A stretch of 64,000 nucleotides of DNA, from the NCBI GenBank assembly GCA_028583415.1, contig CM053275.1:8557208-8621207 (forward strand). Reading direction: 5' to 3'. Numbering within the stretch: the stretch's first letter is position 1; the number at the start of each line of letters is the position of its first letter. Positions 48,627-60,564 of this stretch are shown here, one piece after another. This DNA comes from Protea cynaroides (lineage: Eukaryota; Streptophyta; Magnoliopsida; Proteales; Proteaceae). A program made the position numbers and the translations under genes. A model generated the notes under the pieces. That model saw only the letters and a program-made list of their open reading frames with translations, was not told the origin of the DNA and did no database searches.

Positions 48627-48913
48627 GAGTAAGTGGTTGAGGTCAAAGTTCCTGTGTAGATCAGACCGTGATTTAAGGAATTGGAATCAGTCTCTTTTTT
48701 TTTCAATAGACTGATCCAACAGGAATGGTGATCCAATTCCGATTCCTAAAAGTCGGATTGGACCATATAGGACAAGGAACTTGTTCATTACCCAAAAATA
48801 ATAATAATAATAATTTAGGGTTGGAGAAATGTGGACAGCTTATGAGGATCATCAAGATTAATTTTTTGTAAAAATTTTAAAACATACATTGATCCTATGG
48901 TTAGTGCAAAATC

Positions 48914-48976
<63 letters not shown>

Positions 48977-49072
48977 CTTTAGGCCGATTTTTTTTAGAAT
49001 ATGTGAAAGCATCTTTCTCTCTGTAAAAATAGTGTGTTCTGAGGTGTGAAATGAGAGATTGAATACGACATT
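46518..49072. other. Leader and upstream region of the DUF868 gene, then intergenic DNA
   Basis: The first 450 bases or so contain the probable 5' UTR, intron and promoter of the DUF868 gene. The rest is AT-rich with poly-T runs (47156-47173, 48596-48624) and a long AT microsatellite, without a recognisable gene. Confidence 0.5.
48917..48974. repeat. (AT)n microsatellite, 58 bp
   Basis: Uninterrupted AT run next to the left LTR of the copia relic. Confidence 0.95.
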
Positions 49073-49427
49073 TGTTAGGAATGAACGCACAATCAAGTGA
49101 AAGAGACAAAGATCAAACAAACACACTAACACAGGATTTGCTGTGGTTTAGCATCCAAATCAGAATGCCTACCCCCATCACAGAAAAACAGAGATTCTTT
49201 ATTACCAAGAAAACTCTTTACAATTCTCTCCACCTGACAAAGTGTTCTCATTTGCTTAGACTTTACCTAGATTTTCCCACAAAGAGACAATTTATAAGGA
49301 AACTTAGAAACCCTAATTCTATACAATTACAAGTTCACCTCCGTACATGTAATAGACTCATACCCTAATACAAATACTACCCTTATAATTGCGTGAATCT
49401 CACATAATACAAGACACCAACCCAACA
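49073..49427 (-). repeat. 3' LTR of the copia element
   Basis: Collinear with 51943-52296. On the minus strand it starts TGTTGGGTTGGTGTCTTG and ends TTCCTAACA, thus TG...CA termini. A possible degenerate polypurine remnant (AAGGTGG) lies about 25 bp inside. Confidence 0.9.
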
Positions 49428-49710
49428 AATATCCAACTGGCTTGGATTCTGCAAACCACCTTGAAGAAAATCCGTTGATGTTGATTCTGAAAATCGGTCT
49501 CTGCCAAACCGCTACACCCAAACCAGCATAGCCCACACTTGTCCGGGTGTCTCGTACAGCTCACCGCCATACAATGTGATGTGATTCCATCTCTCCCACT
49601 GTTGTAGCATCATTGGAAAGATCACTTCCACTCACAAAATCCGAAGAAACAAAAGAAACTTGTTTCTTCTCAGATCTATACTTGTTCACAACTTAAATTT
49701 CTTGCATCCT

Positions 49711-49923
49711 CTATCTTCCATCTATACTCCTTGCTTGAGTTCCAACAGAAGCACCATCTGTTTCAACACTCCCTACAAGTCTGTATAGATCATCAATCAT
49801 CTGTCTCTGCATCACAACCATGGCCCCTTTGGAGACCTTAAGAACTCCACCTTTAGATGAACATCTGTAGCCTCTCGCATCTAGTGTTCCCAATGAAATT
49901 AGATTCTTTCTTAAGTCCGGCAC
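49711..49923 (-). pseudogene. Copia pol remnant: GAG-pre-integrase segment
   Basis: The minus frame reads RKNLISLGTLDARGYRCSSK followed by GGVLKVSKGAMVVMQRQMID, the classic segment between protease and integrase in plant copia polyproteins. It breaks off before the integrase zinc finger, where the large internal deletion begins. Confidence 0.88.
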
Positions 49924-50112
49924 ATGTCTAACCCCAGTTACAGTTCATACAATCCTATCAAACATGCGAATCTATATAATCATAATCCTAACAACCTTGC
50001 TTTCAGCATCATTTGTTATTCTGACTGTACCCTTATCACATGTATGATATGTAGTAAACTGTTCTCTAACTGAACACATATGAAACGAACAATCTAAATC
50101 TAAAATCCAATC

Positions 50113-50385
50113 TTAAGTATCCGTACCTGATGAAGTAATGAGAAGGAGATCTCCATCACTCCACTCTTCTGTGACATTAGCAGTAGATGATTTTTCTCCA
50201 CTCTTCTTGTCTTCTTTTTTCTTTTTATCCTCTTTACGCTTTAGACAATCCCTTCTTATATGACATTCCTCATCGCAATAATAACAAATTATTTTGCAAC
50301 CTTGTGACTTTGAGCGACCTCTATTCTTGTCATATTCCTGTCTCCCATTTGATCTTCCTCTATCCTGACCACCAACTGTAACCAA
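50113..50385 (-). pseudogene. Copia gag remnant: CCHC zinc knuckle
   Basis: CYYCDEECHIRRDC fits C-x2-C-x4-H-x4-C, inside a Lys/Arg/Asp-rich sequence (RKEDKKKKEDKKSGEKS) typical of the end of copia Gag. The nucleocapsid knuckle binds the element's RNA. Confidence 0.87.
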
Positions 50386-50661
50386 GGCATTACCCTCATC
50401 TGACGTCCCCTCACTATTATTTTTTAGCTAGGTCTCATTCATCAGCAAATCAACAATAACATCATCAAATTTGATAGCTTACCAAATAACAATGTAGTTA
50501 TAATATGATCAAATGAATAAGGCAATGAGGTCAATAGAATAAGTGTCTTGTCCTCCTCTTCGATCTTCACATCAAGAGTAGACAACTCCATTAGAATCCT
50601 GTTGAATTCATCAATATGCACTTCAAAATTTCACTCCATTTGACAAACAAAAATCATATAA

Positions 50662-50922
50662 CTATTTTTTTAAAAACAATCGATTTGTCAATGACTTGGA
50701 CTTGTACCTGCTCTCCAACTTCGTCCAAACTTCTTCTGGATCCTCCAAATCAATGACCTCATCAAGAGTGTTATCCGTTAGAAGCAAATGGATCATGCTA
50801 TTTGTTAGATCCTTCAACTCTAGCCACTCATCATCCGTCAACTTTTTCGACTTGTCGGATTTCTTCTTGAGAGCCTTAACAGTCCCCTCCCACGTAAGAA
50901 TATTCTTCACCCATTGTTGCAA
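50662..50922 (-). pseudogene. Copia gag remnant, capsid part, second (3') copy
   Basis: Reads QQWVKNILTWEGTVKALKKK, then DDEWLELKDLTNSMIHLLLT and VWTKLESRYKSKSLTNRLFL, the usual copia Gag capsid sequence, and ends at a stop where KKQLY would be expected. Confidence 0.85.
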
Positions 50923-51530
50923 CAGGTGAAATCATTATAGTCATTAAAGGGTTCTATGGAAAAGTTTGAACTCTTCACCATCATTCTATTAATTCGATTT
51001 TTACCTTTTGTGTCTATCATCAACTTCCAAGAGCTTCAATCACCATTGATCTTGCACAAGAATACTCGATCGATATCAAAGACATCGAATCTGTCCAATC
51101 CATGTCTTCCAATGAATCTGTAGCACCCTAAAATCCTAGAATCAATGACTTCATCAAGAGTGTTATCCGTTAGAAACAACTGGATCATGCTATTTCTTAG
51201 ATCCCTCAACTCTAGCCACTCATCATCCGTCAATTTTTTCGACTTGTCGGATTTCTTCTTGAGAGTCTTAACAGTCCTCTCCCACGTAAGAATATTCTTC
51301 ACCCATTGTTGCAACAAGATGAAATCATTATAGCTATTAAAGGGTTCTATGAAAAAGTTTGAACTCTTCACCATCATTCTATTAATTCGATTTTTACCTT
51401 CTGTGTCTGTCATCAATTTTCAAGAGCTTCAATCACCATTGATCTTACAGAAGAATATTTGATCAATATCAAAGACATCAAATCTGTTCAATCCATATCT
51501 TCCAATGAATCTCTAGCACCCTAAAACCCA
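50748..51530 (-). repeat. 392-bp tandem duplication inside the copia element
   Basis: Unit 1 (50748-51139) and unit 2 (51140-51530) are direct copies, both starting AATCAATGAC(C/T)TCATCAAGAG and ending GCACCCTAAAA. The unit covers the start of gag and part of the leader, so the element begins with two partial gag starts. Few differences separate the units, fewer than separate the two LTRs. Confidence 0.92.
51036..51416 (-). pseudogene. Copia gag remnant, first (5') duplicated copy
   Basis: Starts MMTDTEGKNRINRMMVKSSN and gives the same QQWVKNILTWE...DDEWLELRDL sequence as the frame at 50662-50922, then leaves the gag sequence at the duplication junction (EVIDSRILGC) and continues in duplicated leader. 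Confidence 0.8.
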
Positions 51531-51928
51531 GAGATAATAACCTTTTATATTTTTTTTCCTTTTATTTTTTCTTTTTTCCTCCCACCATGGTACTGTACAA
51601 AACAAATTAATTCTTACTTTTCAAATCTCCCAATTCTCACGTTGAAATCCGTAGAAACAAAGAAAAATAAAAAACTAAACACTTGCAATGATAATTTTCT
51701 TAATACAAACTATGTTTTTTTTTTCCTTCACTTTTTCTTTCCACCGTATCTCTTTCTTGGTTTCAACGACAATCTTTTGAAAAATAATCAAATTACCTTT
51801 TTTTCTTTTTCCAATGCTTTGTCATGAAATTCTTCCTATCTAATCGACTTTGAGAAAAAAAAACTCTTCTTACAAATCTTGCACACCTCCTTTTTTTCTC
51901 CCAGATTTGTATTGACTTGTAGAATTTA

Positions 51929-51940
51929 GCTCTGATATCA
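51929..51940 (-). promoter_or_regulatory. Primer-binding site of the copia element (initiator tRNA-Met)
   Basis: TGATATCAGAGC on the minus strand, two bases inside the 5' LTR, one mismatch from the standard TGGTATCAGAGC that pairs with the 3' end of initiator tRNA-Met. It proves the element's orientation. Confidence 0.88.
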
Positions 51941-51942
51941 TT

Positions 51943-52296
51943 TGTTAGGAATGAACACACCATCAAAAGAAAGAGATGAAGATCAAGCAAACACATTAAC
52001 ACAGGATTTGCTCTGGTTCAGTATCCAAACCAGAATGCCTACTTCCATTACAAAGAAATAGAGATTCTTTATTGCCAAAAAAACTCTCTACAATTCTCTC
52101 CACCTGATAAAATGTTCTCCTTTGTTCAGACCCTACCTAGATTTTTCCACAAAAAATAATTTATAGGAAAACCTAGAAACTCTAATCCTACACAATTACA
52201 AGTTCACCCTCGTACATATAATAGACTCATACCTTAATACAAATACTACCCTTATAATTGCGTGGACCCCAAAGAATACAAGACATCAATCCGACA
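51943..52296 (-). repeat. 5' LTR of the copia element
   Basis: On the minus strand starts TGTCGGATTGATGTCTTG and ends TTCCTAACA. Collinear with 49073-49427. Confidence 0.9.
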
Positions 52297-53945
52297 AAAA
52301 CTACTACAGTACTGAACAAAAAGATGGTTGGAACTACAAGACGGCAAAATAGATTATGAAATTTATTAAGATGTTCTAAAAAAAAGTACGATCAATAATC
52401 GTGTCTTATATTTCGAGATAAGAAAAGGACTCTTAGTTTAGGCAGCTTGGTAGTCACGGATTCAAATCTAGTCAATTCTACCTATTAACTTCACACTTGA
52501 CGTCAACCATAGATTAATTGAGCCAATTAAAATTGAACATAGATAATCTTTCATTAAATGATACACACAAGATTTAATGGGAAAAAGAAATCCTTTTATT
52601 TTGCATCATTTCTTTTTTTTTCTTTTTTTTGGGTTGAAACATCATTTTCTTCTTTTTTTTTTTCCTTTTTTTTATACTCTTTCTTTTCTGAAAATGGACT
52701 GGGCGTGAAACCTTAGTCAATCCAGTTTCTGCTTTCAAAAAATAAATAAAAAAATAAAACAGATAATAAGAGAAATGGGTTATGTTTCAGGCAAAAAAAT
52801 CTTCTCCCGCGCTCCAGCCCGCTAGCATAATATCTGACGAATTGAAATACACCAGTACACATACCTATGTATTCCAACCCGTCAGATGTTAGGCTGGCAG
52901 GCTGATGCACGGGAGAAGATTTCAGTCCATGTTTCAGTTGGCCAACCTGAGCCAGTATTATGGTATTAAAACTCCGTTCGAGATTGATTGAATCGGCCAA
53001 ATCGACTCCAAAAAAAAAAAAAAAAAAAAAAACATTGAAATACTTGATTTGGGTTCATTCATCATGGTCCCATCCATGCATGTATAATAAGTACACGTAT
53101 ACATTCAAAAGATTGTATTATATACGTATCAAATCATTCTTGAGTCAAAATACCAAAAAGTGAAAAAGTTTAAGGTAATGAAAGCAGATAGCTTTTTATA
53201 TGCACTTTTTGCCATGCTTGGGTAGTGCAGTTACCTTCCCCCCTTATGATTTTATGACCAACCATCCTTCTTTCCTATTCCATGCAATCATTAGAGTGAT
53301 GAGTTTGGATCTTCTCTGCGCAGATCCAATGGCTGAGAATTATTCATCGTGTATACCCATGTACTGATTACTGAAATGAGCGATGGATGATCTTGATCTT
53401 CAAATCCACGCTGGACTCTCTCGAGCACCGAAGAGGTTGCTCCTAATGATATCCATCTTCCAACATTAGAATTTGGCTATTTTTTTTGTAATTTTTGCCT
53501 TTGTTTCTCTTCTTCCTACAACCTCCATGCACTAGTGCTCCCAGGTCCTGATGGGTGCATGACCCACACCAGACCACGCTTGTATAACCATTTCATGTGC
53601 AATCAATTTAATGTTCTGGAGATATAATATACTATATAAGGCACTCAAGATGCATACAGTCCTAACCCAATTTGATTCCTTTGAATCCAAACAAAGCCTA
53701 ATGATAAAGGAGACCATTTATGAAAGAGATCTTTTATCATAGAAATTAGGGTTTTGATTGGACAAAAATGAAGAATGGTTGGTTCAGCTTATCATTCTCA
53801 TATATGTTCATCATTGATAGATACTTAGGTCATGAGATAAATCAAAAAGCTGATGACATTACATGTGAGAAATTTTTAGGATAAAGACTAGAGATGGACC
53901 CTCCCCTATTACTAAGAAAGTTCTTGTCTTCACTTATCAAAAGTG

Positions 53946-53976
<31 letters not shown>

Positions 53977-54954
53977 AATGAATAAAAAACTTCTCTCTCA
54001 CTTTTCTTGTTTGATACTTTTTCTTTTTCTTTTTTGTTTTTTAATTCTATGAAGAAAAAGGAGAATGGGGAAAAGAATATTGTAAACTCTTCTTTCTTTT
54101 AAAATAAAACAACTCCAATGTTATATATGTAAAAAATTAGTGATTGACATTACTTTTGTGGTTGTTATTGTCCCAAATAATAGGAATGGGGCAAATAATA
54201 ATTCATTATGCCTTTTATTTTATTTTAGAGGGAGTGATCTTGATCAACTTCTCGAGGATTAGTAAAATAGTTAGCCAACTTTTTATCCATATTAGCATGT
54301 CATGTCAAACATGTATGAACCATCATGGAGGAGGTTAAGGTTTTAACACACATTCATTGAGTCATCACGGATGATTCATCAAGGAAACTACAATATACAT
54401 GGAGTAGTTTAGTATTTAAGACGAGAAGGATGAACAAACTGTTGACACAGGATCGTTGTCGATAAGAACATCCGTTATATATTAGAGGTTAGTGGTAGTT
54501 ATTTGATACTTTTATAACAGAAAATTGATAGATGAAATAGGTGCGGAATTCTTTATAACATGGACCCATTCATATCTAGATTAACAGCCATGTTAGCATC
54601 TTTGTAAACTTTACAAGATCCACTAACCATGTTCACTTAAAAAGGAGGGGAAAAAAAAACCTAAAAGTAGTGAGATAGGGTGGAAAGGAGGATTGAATTG
54701 CCAACTGTTGGAATATGGAAGGTAATGGGTTAAGTCAGATTGGGTCAAATTCAGGTTTAGATTAGAAATAAAAGAACCCAACCAAAGGAATAGGGCTAAG
54801 GGCAGGTGGTTGGCAGGTCAAGAGTTGCCAACCCCCATTAGTTGTAAAATGATAACAAGAATGAAAAAAAAAAAAAAAAAAAAGCAGTACAGTACAGAGT
54901 CACAGATATGTGTTTTCAATTAGATTTGACTATTTCCATAGGAAAGTGGAAAAA
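52297..54954. other. Intergenic, no gene recognised
   Basis: AT-rich with long poly-T runs (for example 53947-53974) and one small inverted-repeat element listed separately. Confidence 0.55.
52798..52923. repeat. Small inverted-repeat (MITE-like) element
   Basis: AAATCTTCTCCCG at the left faces CGGGAGAAGATTT at the right; CCAGCC / GGCTGG and ATCTGACG / CGTCAGAT also pair inside. The ends resemble those at 20781-20917. Confidence 0.7.
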
Positions 54955-55098
54955 GATCGTCTCCAATCCGTCCAGTCATCCAGTCATGGATGGACGGACT
55001 GAATTTAAAGGACACCCTCCCCATGTATTGGTATGCGTGTCCTTTTAATCCAGTCCGCCCAATCCACGACTGGACGCCTGGACGGACCGGAGACGATC
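54955..55098. repeat. 144-bp inverted-repeat (foldback / MITE-like) element
   Basis: GATCGTCTCCAATCCGTCCA at the left faces GACGGACCGGAGACGATC at the right. Inner arms TTTAAAGGACAC and GTGTCCTTTTAA pair, and so do ATGGATGGACGGACTG and CAGTCCGCCC. More GC-rich than its surroundings. Clear target duplication not found. Confidence 0.78.
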
Positions 55099-58000
55099 CA
55101 AGTCCTGGGAAAGTAAGGGAAAAAAAAGATATCTTTCTCCAACTAGTACTGCTTTTCTACAGTAAGATCATTCAGTCTCTAAATTGTTCTCTCCAATTTT
55201 TTAATCAATCATTTCTAGTTTTGGATCAAGAATAATATTAAGTAGTGAATGAGTAAGAAAGCTTAGATCAAAAGAGTAACAGTACAAGGTAACATAAAGG
55301 TATTTAAGCACACTTTCTCAAGTCTCAAAGAAATACAGATGAAGCTTGATAAAGCAAAACAACCAAACCTTGAAAAGAGAAAAACAAAGCTTGCTAGCAA
55401 CCATGATCCTAACCCATGATTCACCAAGTCTCTGTCAAACTCTATTTCACCTCAGATACTAGGAGTGATACAGATGATGGGAGCAATGTGCACAAATCAT
55501 CTTGGCAAGTCAAAGATTAGAGGATGCCCATATCAACAATCAAGTTCTGAGGGCTAAATGATTTGCAGGTTTCATGGCATTCAAGATGAGTTAAATTCCA
55601 GATGGAACATATGCATTAATTATTAATAGTATTATACTCAAGTAAGAGAGTCAAAATCTAAAATCCCACAAGTTTAGGAAAGGCCTGGGGAAAGACTGAC
55701 TGGGTCTTGCTTAGAAATACTCCATGGGTCTATAGAAAACAATAAGTAGTGAAGCAATATGAATTTTCAGTTTGGATTTTGACATATGAGAATGAAAAAA
55801 AATTGCATTTAAAAAGACAAAAAAATTTTGTCTCAAATGATTTGAAATTCCAACAACCTTCAAAGGAATAAAATTGAGAAAAATCAAAGTCATAAAAAGA
55901 AATGCACATATAGAATTGAGAGGGGGGGAAACTTTATATCAATTGGGACCCAATTAAGTCAACTGTATCTGCATTTTGCCTAAAAATCACTTTCAAGTGA
56001 TGAAGATCAATATACAAATCATCTCTAACAAGAGAAAATCTAAATCCAGGCAAAAGAGAAAAACCCAGATGAAAGTTTAAACCCTCATAGAAATAACTCT
56101 AAGCTGAAACTAAAGAACTAACAGAACAATATCAAAGCAACCAAATGTTAGGGAAAAAAGTGACTAAAACAAAGGAGAATTTGGCTTATTTCTCCATTCA
56201 ACCACCAAAAATTATTTGAGCAAATTTATAAATAAAAGTACCTCAAAATCATCAACAATAAAAGAACAGCAAGGAGTGTCAAAATCAGCAACCAACACTG
56301 GAAGAAAAGCAGTCCTGATGTAGATCAAAAGAGGATTCAGCACAGGTATTCATGTCAGAACAAACACAATCCTAATATAATGGGTTAAACAAGTAGCCTA
56401 ATGGTTTATATGGGTCATGAAATAGGTCTTTTTACGTTTTCTAGTATAATGGGTTTATTTTGAAAACTCATGCATGAGGGATAAGTGACTCAGAGAAATT
56501 TAACTAGTTAGTCCTCTGAAGTTTGGAAGTCTTGAGGATTCAATAAGTTAATAAAGCTAATTTCATTTTTTTTTTTTTTTTTTGGGGGGGGGTGGGGGCA
56601 TAGTTATTTAATTTGGATTCGGGAATTATTCGGAAGGAGAATAATTCGAAATGAGTCGTTTTGATAATTTAAGAATTCGGTCAAAGAAGCGGTCAAAAAA
56701 ACGGACTTAAAATAAAATTCGAATTCGGATCGATTTGGGAATTATTCTTTTGTTTAAAAAAAATTCACACAAAAAATTCGGATGTTAATTTTTAATATTT
56801 GGTTCTCATATTTCACACTATCAATCAATATCACACCTGCATAATATACAAGTGACATTAGAATAATATTTAATGTATAAATAACAATATAATACATAAT
56901 AGATGGGTATGTGTGTATAAAGGTGGATTTGTTACATTTCATTACAGTATATAATGTGGATCATTAGATTTTATCATGATTGCAATACCAATTTAGTAGA
57001 GTTGATGTTCATAAATTCAAACATTTTCATAAATTCATCCAATCATCCCCATTAAATCCATCTCTTTTTCATGTTCGTTAATTACTTCCTCATGGTTTGT
57101 ATTATAATATTTACTTTTAGACTCATATTTAATCCCGATGGAAAAGCACACGAAAGTAATGACTTGCTTTGTATTATGATATGATTTTTATACTCATATT
57201 TAATTTTACATTGTCTAACGAAATTAATGATTTATTTTGTATTATGATTCGATTTTCATACTCATATTTAATCTCACATAGGAAAAAAAAATGAAATTAC
57301 TGATCTTTTTTGTATTATAACGTGATTTTTAGACTTATAATTAGTCTTAGATTGGAAAAGATGCAAATAGTTATGGCATTAAGTTTTTTTTTTTTTTCTA
57401 AAAAACTTTGTTTGAGAATTAAGGCATTAAGTCATCCACTAAGATAATAATAGTTTTTTAGTATAAGAATTATACGGTATAATTCGGATTTGAAAGAATT
57501 ATTCCGCGATATTTATTTCTAAACAAAAAATGCGAGAATTTTAAAGAATCATTGATATAATTCAAATTCGGATTGGGTATTATTCGTTAAAGAGCAAAAA
57601 TCGATTAAAAACAAGGGGGGGGGATTGTTAGTGGAGTTAGTTTCATTGTTATTAGAAAAAAAAACATCCTTGAAAATGTAAAATTCATTGAATATCTTGA
57701 AATCAGTCCTACTGTAAGTCCTTGGAAAACGTACGTGGAAATAAATATACGATGGAAGTCCCAATGAAAGTCTAGAAGCCTTTTAGCCTCTCTATAGAAA
57801 GAGGTGTATATAAACAATTGGAAGAAGAATTTGAGATGAAATTGAGCAACAGTGATGCTGTTCCTGGTGTGAAGCTAGGGTTGATTGGTGAGCTACTGGT
57901 CCAGGCTTAGGTGGGATCCGCAACTTATATCCTTTTATAATCTTTCATTGTAAATAAAAAATAAATAAAAAATCTTGTTATCAATTTTAATTTTTGTTTC

Positions 58001-58490
58001 TATCTTTGTCCATCCTATTGCAATTAACTCCCACAGATTTCTCTGGTTTGAGATCGATTTTGTGTTAGCTTCCCAAGAGTCTCCTTAGGACCAAATATGC
58101 AGAGCCTATAGTTGCTTTCCTTCAACCCTGTAAGCCAAATCAAACTCCCTGTTCATCAATCCACGGAAGGAACTACAGAAAGTCTGAATTAATCAAGGAA
58201 GCAGTCAATTTGTTAATATCCCTAGCGAACATGAAAACCATTCTCCTTTCATGCTGCATCAAATGTAGCATGACAATCCAAAAAGAGCAAGTCCAGAGGA
58301 AAAGAGGGTAAAGGAGATTATTCCAGGCTAGGACTAATTGACATGTTTAGCATGGTCCAAGGCATGTGTTTTGAAGTATGGAACGCATTAGCTCATGGAG
58401 CACACGGTCTATACCATATTTCCTTTTCACAACTCAATGTCATAGTGTACAGAGCCATTAGCATTCTGGAAAACCGGATGCAGAAACAGT

Positions 58491-58525
<35 letters not shown>

Positions 58526-59093
58526 GTCTTGTATCCATGTTTAAAACAAATACAAGGTTTTCATTCTTAGTTTATATTCCATAGAAGGCTCAGTAAATTT
58601 CCAAAAAGACTAGGTACCACGTACCATGTGTTCATCATCTGTACAGTCTTTGCTTGTCCAGCAATGGAAATATAAAATCCTATGGATTTTAATACTTGCT
58701 AGACATTGGATTAGACAGAAAGAACTTTCTTTTTTCTTTTTCTTTTTTAAAGAATACCTAGAAGTCACATACATCTATACCCGAACATCCTCGCAATCCA
58801 CCCTTCTGTTTCCTTTGGCCCTGTGCCCTGTCAAATTCTTCGATATGTGGCTAAACATGTAGACAACTTGAGGGTTGTCAAATTGACTTGGGAGAAGCCG
58901 ACCAGGGAAGTTAAGCTTCCCCTCATCATCTTTGCTCAGAATCTAAGAGAAGTTGAATTTGAGTAGACGGAACAAGGGGTTCTGAGGCAACATCACCACT
59001 GCAGTGCATGATTGTAAAAGAAAGCTACAATCTGTGTAATCCGCTCTGCCAATCAGCTATGTCAGACCCTGCTTTAGGGGGGAAAGAGAAGGA
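55099..59093. other. Intergenic, no gene recognised
   Basis: AT-rich. Between about 56600 and 57600 the words ATTCGAATTCGG and GGGAATTATTCG recur in both directions, which suggests a decayed hAT-like repeat. A CT microsatellite lies at 58493-58520. Confidence 0.5.
58493..58520. repeat. (TC)n microsatellite
   Basis: Pure TC run seen directly. Confidence 0.95.
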
Positions 59094-59105
59094 TTTGTCC
59101 AATAG

Positions 59106-59300
59106 CCCTCCCTCAACTGGCTTTTGGGTGATAAAAATACTGTCTATTTCCACAAGATTATTCAAAAATTCTTCTTTGCAGATCATGAAGCTCCTTTAGA
59201 AGTCCCTCCAGAAGAAGATGAGATTCTTTTGACCATTAAGTCTACCAAAGCCCACAAGGCTCCGTGCCCTGATGGATTCAACATGGAGTTCTTCTCTCCG
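59106..59300 (+). pseudogene. LINE (non-LTR retrotransposon) reverse-transcriptase fragment
   Basis: One frame reads NWLLGDKNTVYFHKIIQKFF, the linker seen between endonuclease and reverse transcriptase in plant LINEs (GDxNTxYFH), then EEDEILLTIKSTKAHKAPCP followed by DGFNMEFF, the start of the RT domain (KAPGPDGF in intact elements). It breaks off just after this, so only about 65 residues are left. No poly-A tail or target duplication was recognised. Confidence 0.85.
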
Positions 59301-60564
59301 GCTCGGGACATTGTGAACTTTTCAAAGCTATACAAAGCTTCTTTATCATCCCTAGCAAAATCTCAACTGTGAACGAAAGTGCATGGGAAGAGTCTCTTAG
59401 TGTTGTGGTACTGCGACTGCTGGTCTAAGTTGCTTATTTGACATTTCACAAATCAGATATTTGACATCCTGTTATTCTCTTTATCCTCCGCAGACCGCCC
59501 TATGAGAAACACAGTTTCTGATCTGTGTTTGTTTCCCCACCCGAGATTGTGCCTCTATTCTCAACGGTATGCCATCTATGAGTCAGGTATTCCCTTGTTG
59601 CCATCCAGAGCTGAATCACAGGGGGTAATAGAACCCACCTTCTACATTACAAGCACTGTCACCTGCAATGGAGCCTATAATTATTAACCGAACTCATCCA
59701 GATAATGTGGTATGCCTAAAACGAGGAGATTTACAACCAACATTATCCAATACGTCAAGACTGAATTCAAATTCAAAGGACTGTGGATAGAATAGAATTC
59801 AATCTTGATTATTGACTAATGAACCAGCATTAGGCCATGACCCTATGAAATTGTGCTCATAATTATTGGGAAATTGGATTTCCCATCACACCTCTTAAGG
59901 CTCGAATAACAAAAATTTGCTGAACCCACGACTCACAATTGAAGTGGAGAACCAAAAATAAATGTCTTAGAAGAGAATATTATTAGATGAGCAGAAATCA
60001 TCTCCAACAGCATAAACTGAAAGTCCCAAAGTACTCAAATACAAGAAAATGACCTAAACAGAATATCTATATTCATGTCTTTAGCAATCAAATGGAAACT
60101 GTACATCAAATTCAATTCCTAAAGAACAAACCTGATGTGTTATTTGAGTTAGAAAGAGCACCAGCTCCACCAACAAGTTGTAAAGCCTTCAAATGTTTAA
60201 TCTCTGAACTAGCCATCATGGAAACTCACAATCAACTTCATAATCTTCTCTAAAATTAGAACTTTGTTTGTTAGTTTGAGAAACTAAAAGCAGTCAAAAT
60301 TTTGCCAGTGCACCACCTTTCTACATCATGCAGCTGTTTCCTGCAGAACTTTTTCCTCAAAATACAGGATATTGGATCATAAACTTCAGGCTCCACCAAG
60401 TAGTTGCATGATGTAACTTGATTCTTTGAATTCCCCGCAACCTCACTACTTAAAACAGAGTAACCCAAAAGTTTCCTTCCTCTGACAGAAAACGAGATAA
60501 AGTAATACATCCATAGAGGTAATTATGCACATTAGCAGTGCTACCATGGAGATAACAGGACCAT
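59301..60564. other. Intergenic region and 3' flank of the response-regulator pseudogene
   Basis: No recognised gene. A minus-strand frame at 60132-60216 (MASSEIKHLKALQLVGGAGA...) ends exactly at a donor-like CAG|GTTTG, and might be a first exon of an unrecognised gene, but no continuation was found. Confidence 0.45.

Larger units (their letters stand above)
49073..52296 (-). mobile_element. Deleted Ty1/copia LTR retrotransposon
   Basis: 3.2-kb element in minus orientation: 5' LTR (51943-52296), primer-binding site, gag pieces, a CCHC zinc knuckle, a GAG-pre-integrase piece and 3' LTR (49073-49427). Integrase core, reverse transcriptase and RNase H are missing, so it cannot transpose by itself. 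No matching 5-bp duplication flanks it (ACATT on one side, AAAAC on the other). Its reading frames are interrupted by stops. The two LTRs differ by many substitutions and indels, showing an old insertion. Confidence 0.92.
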
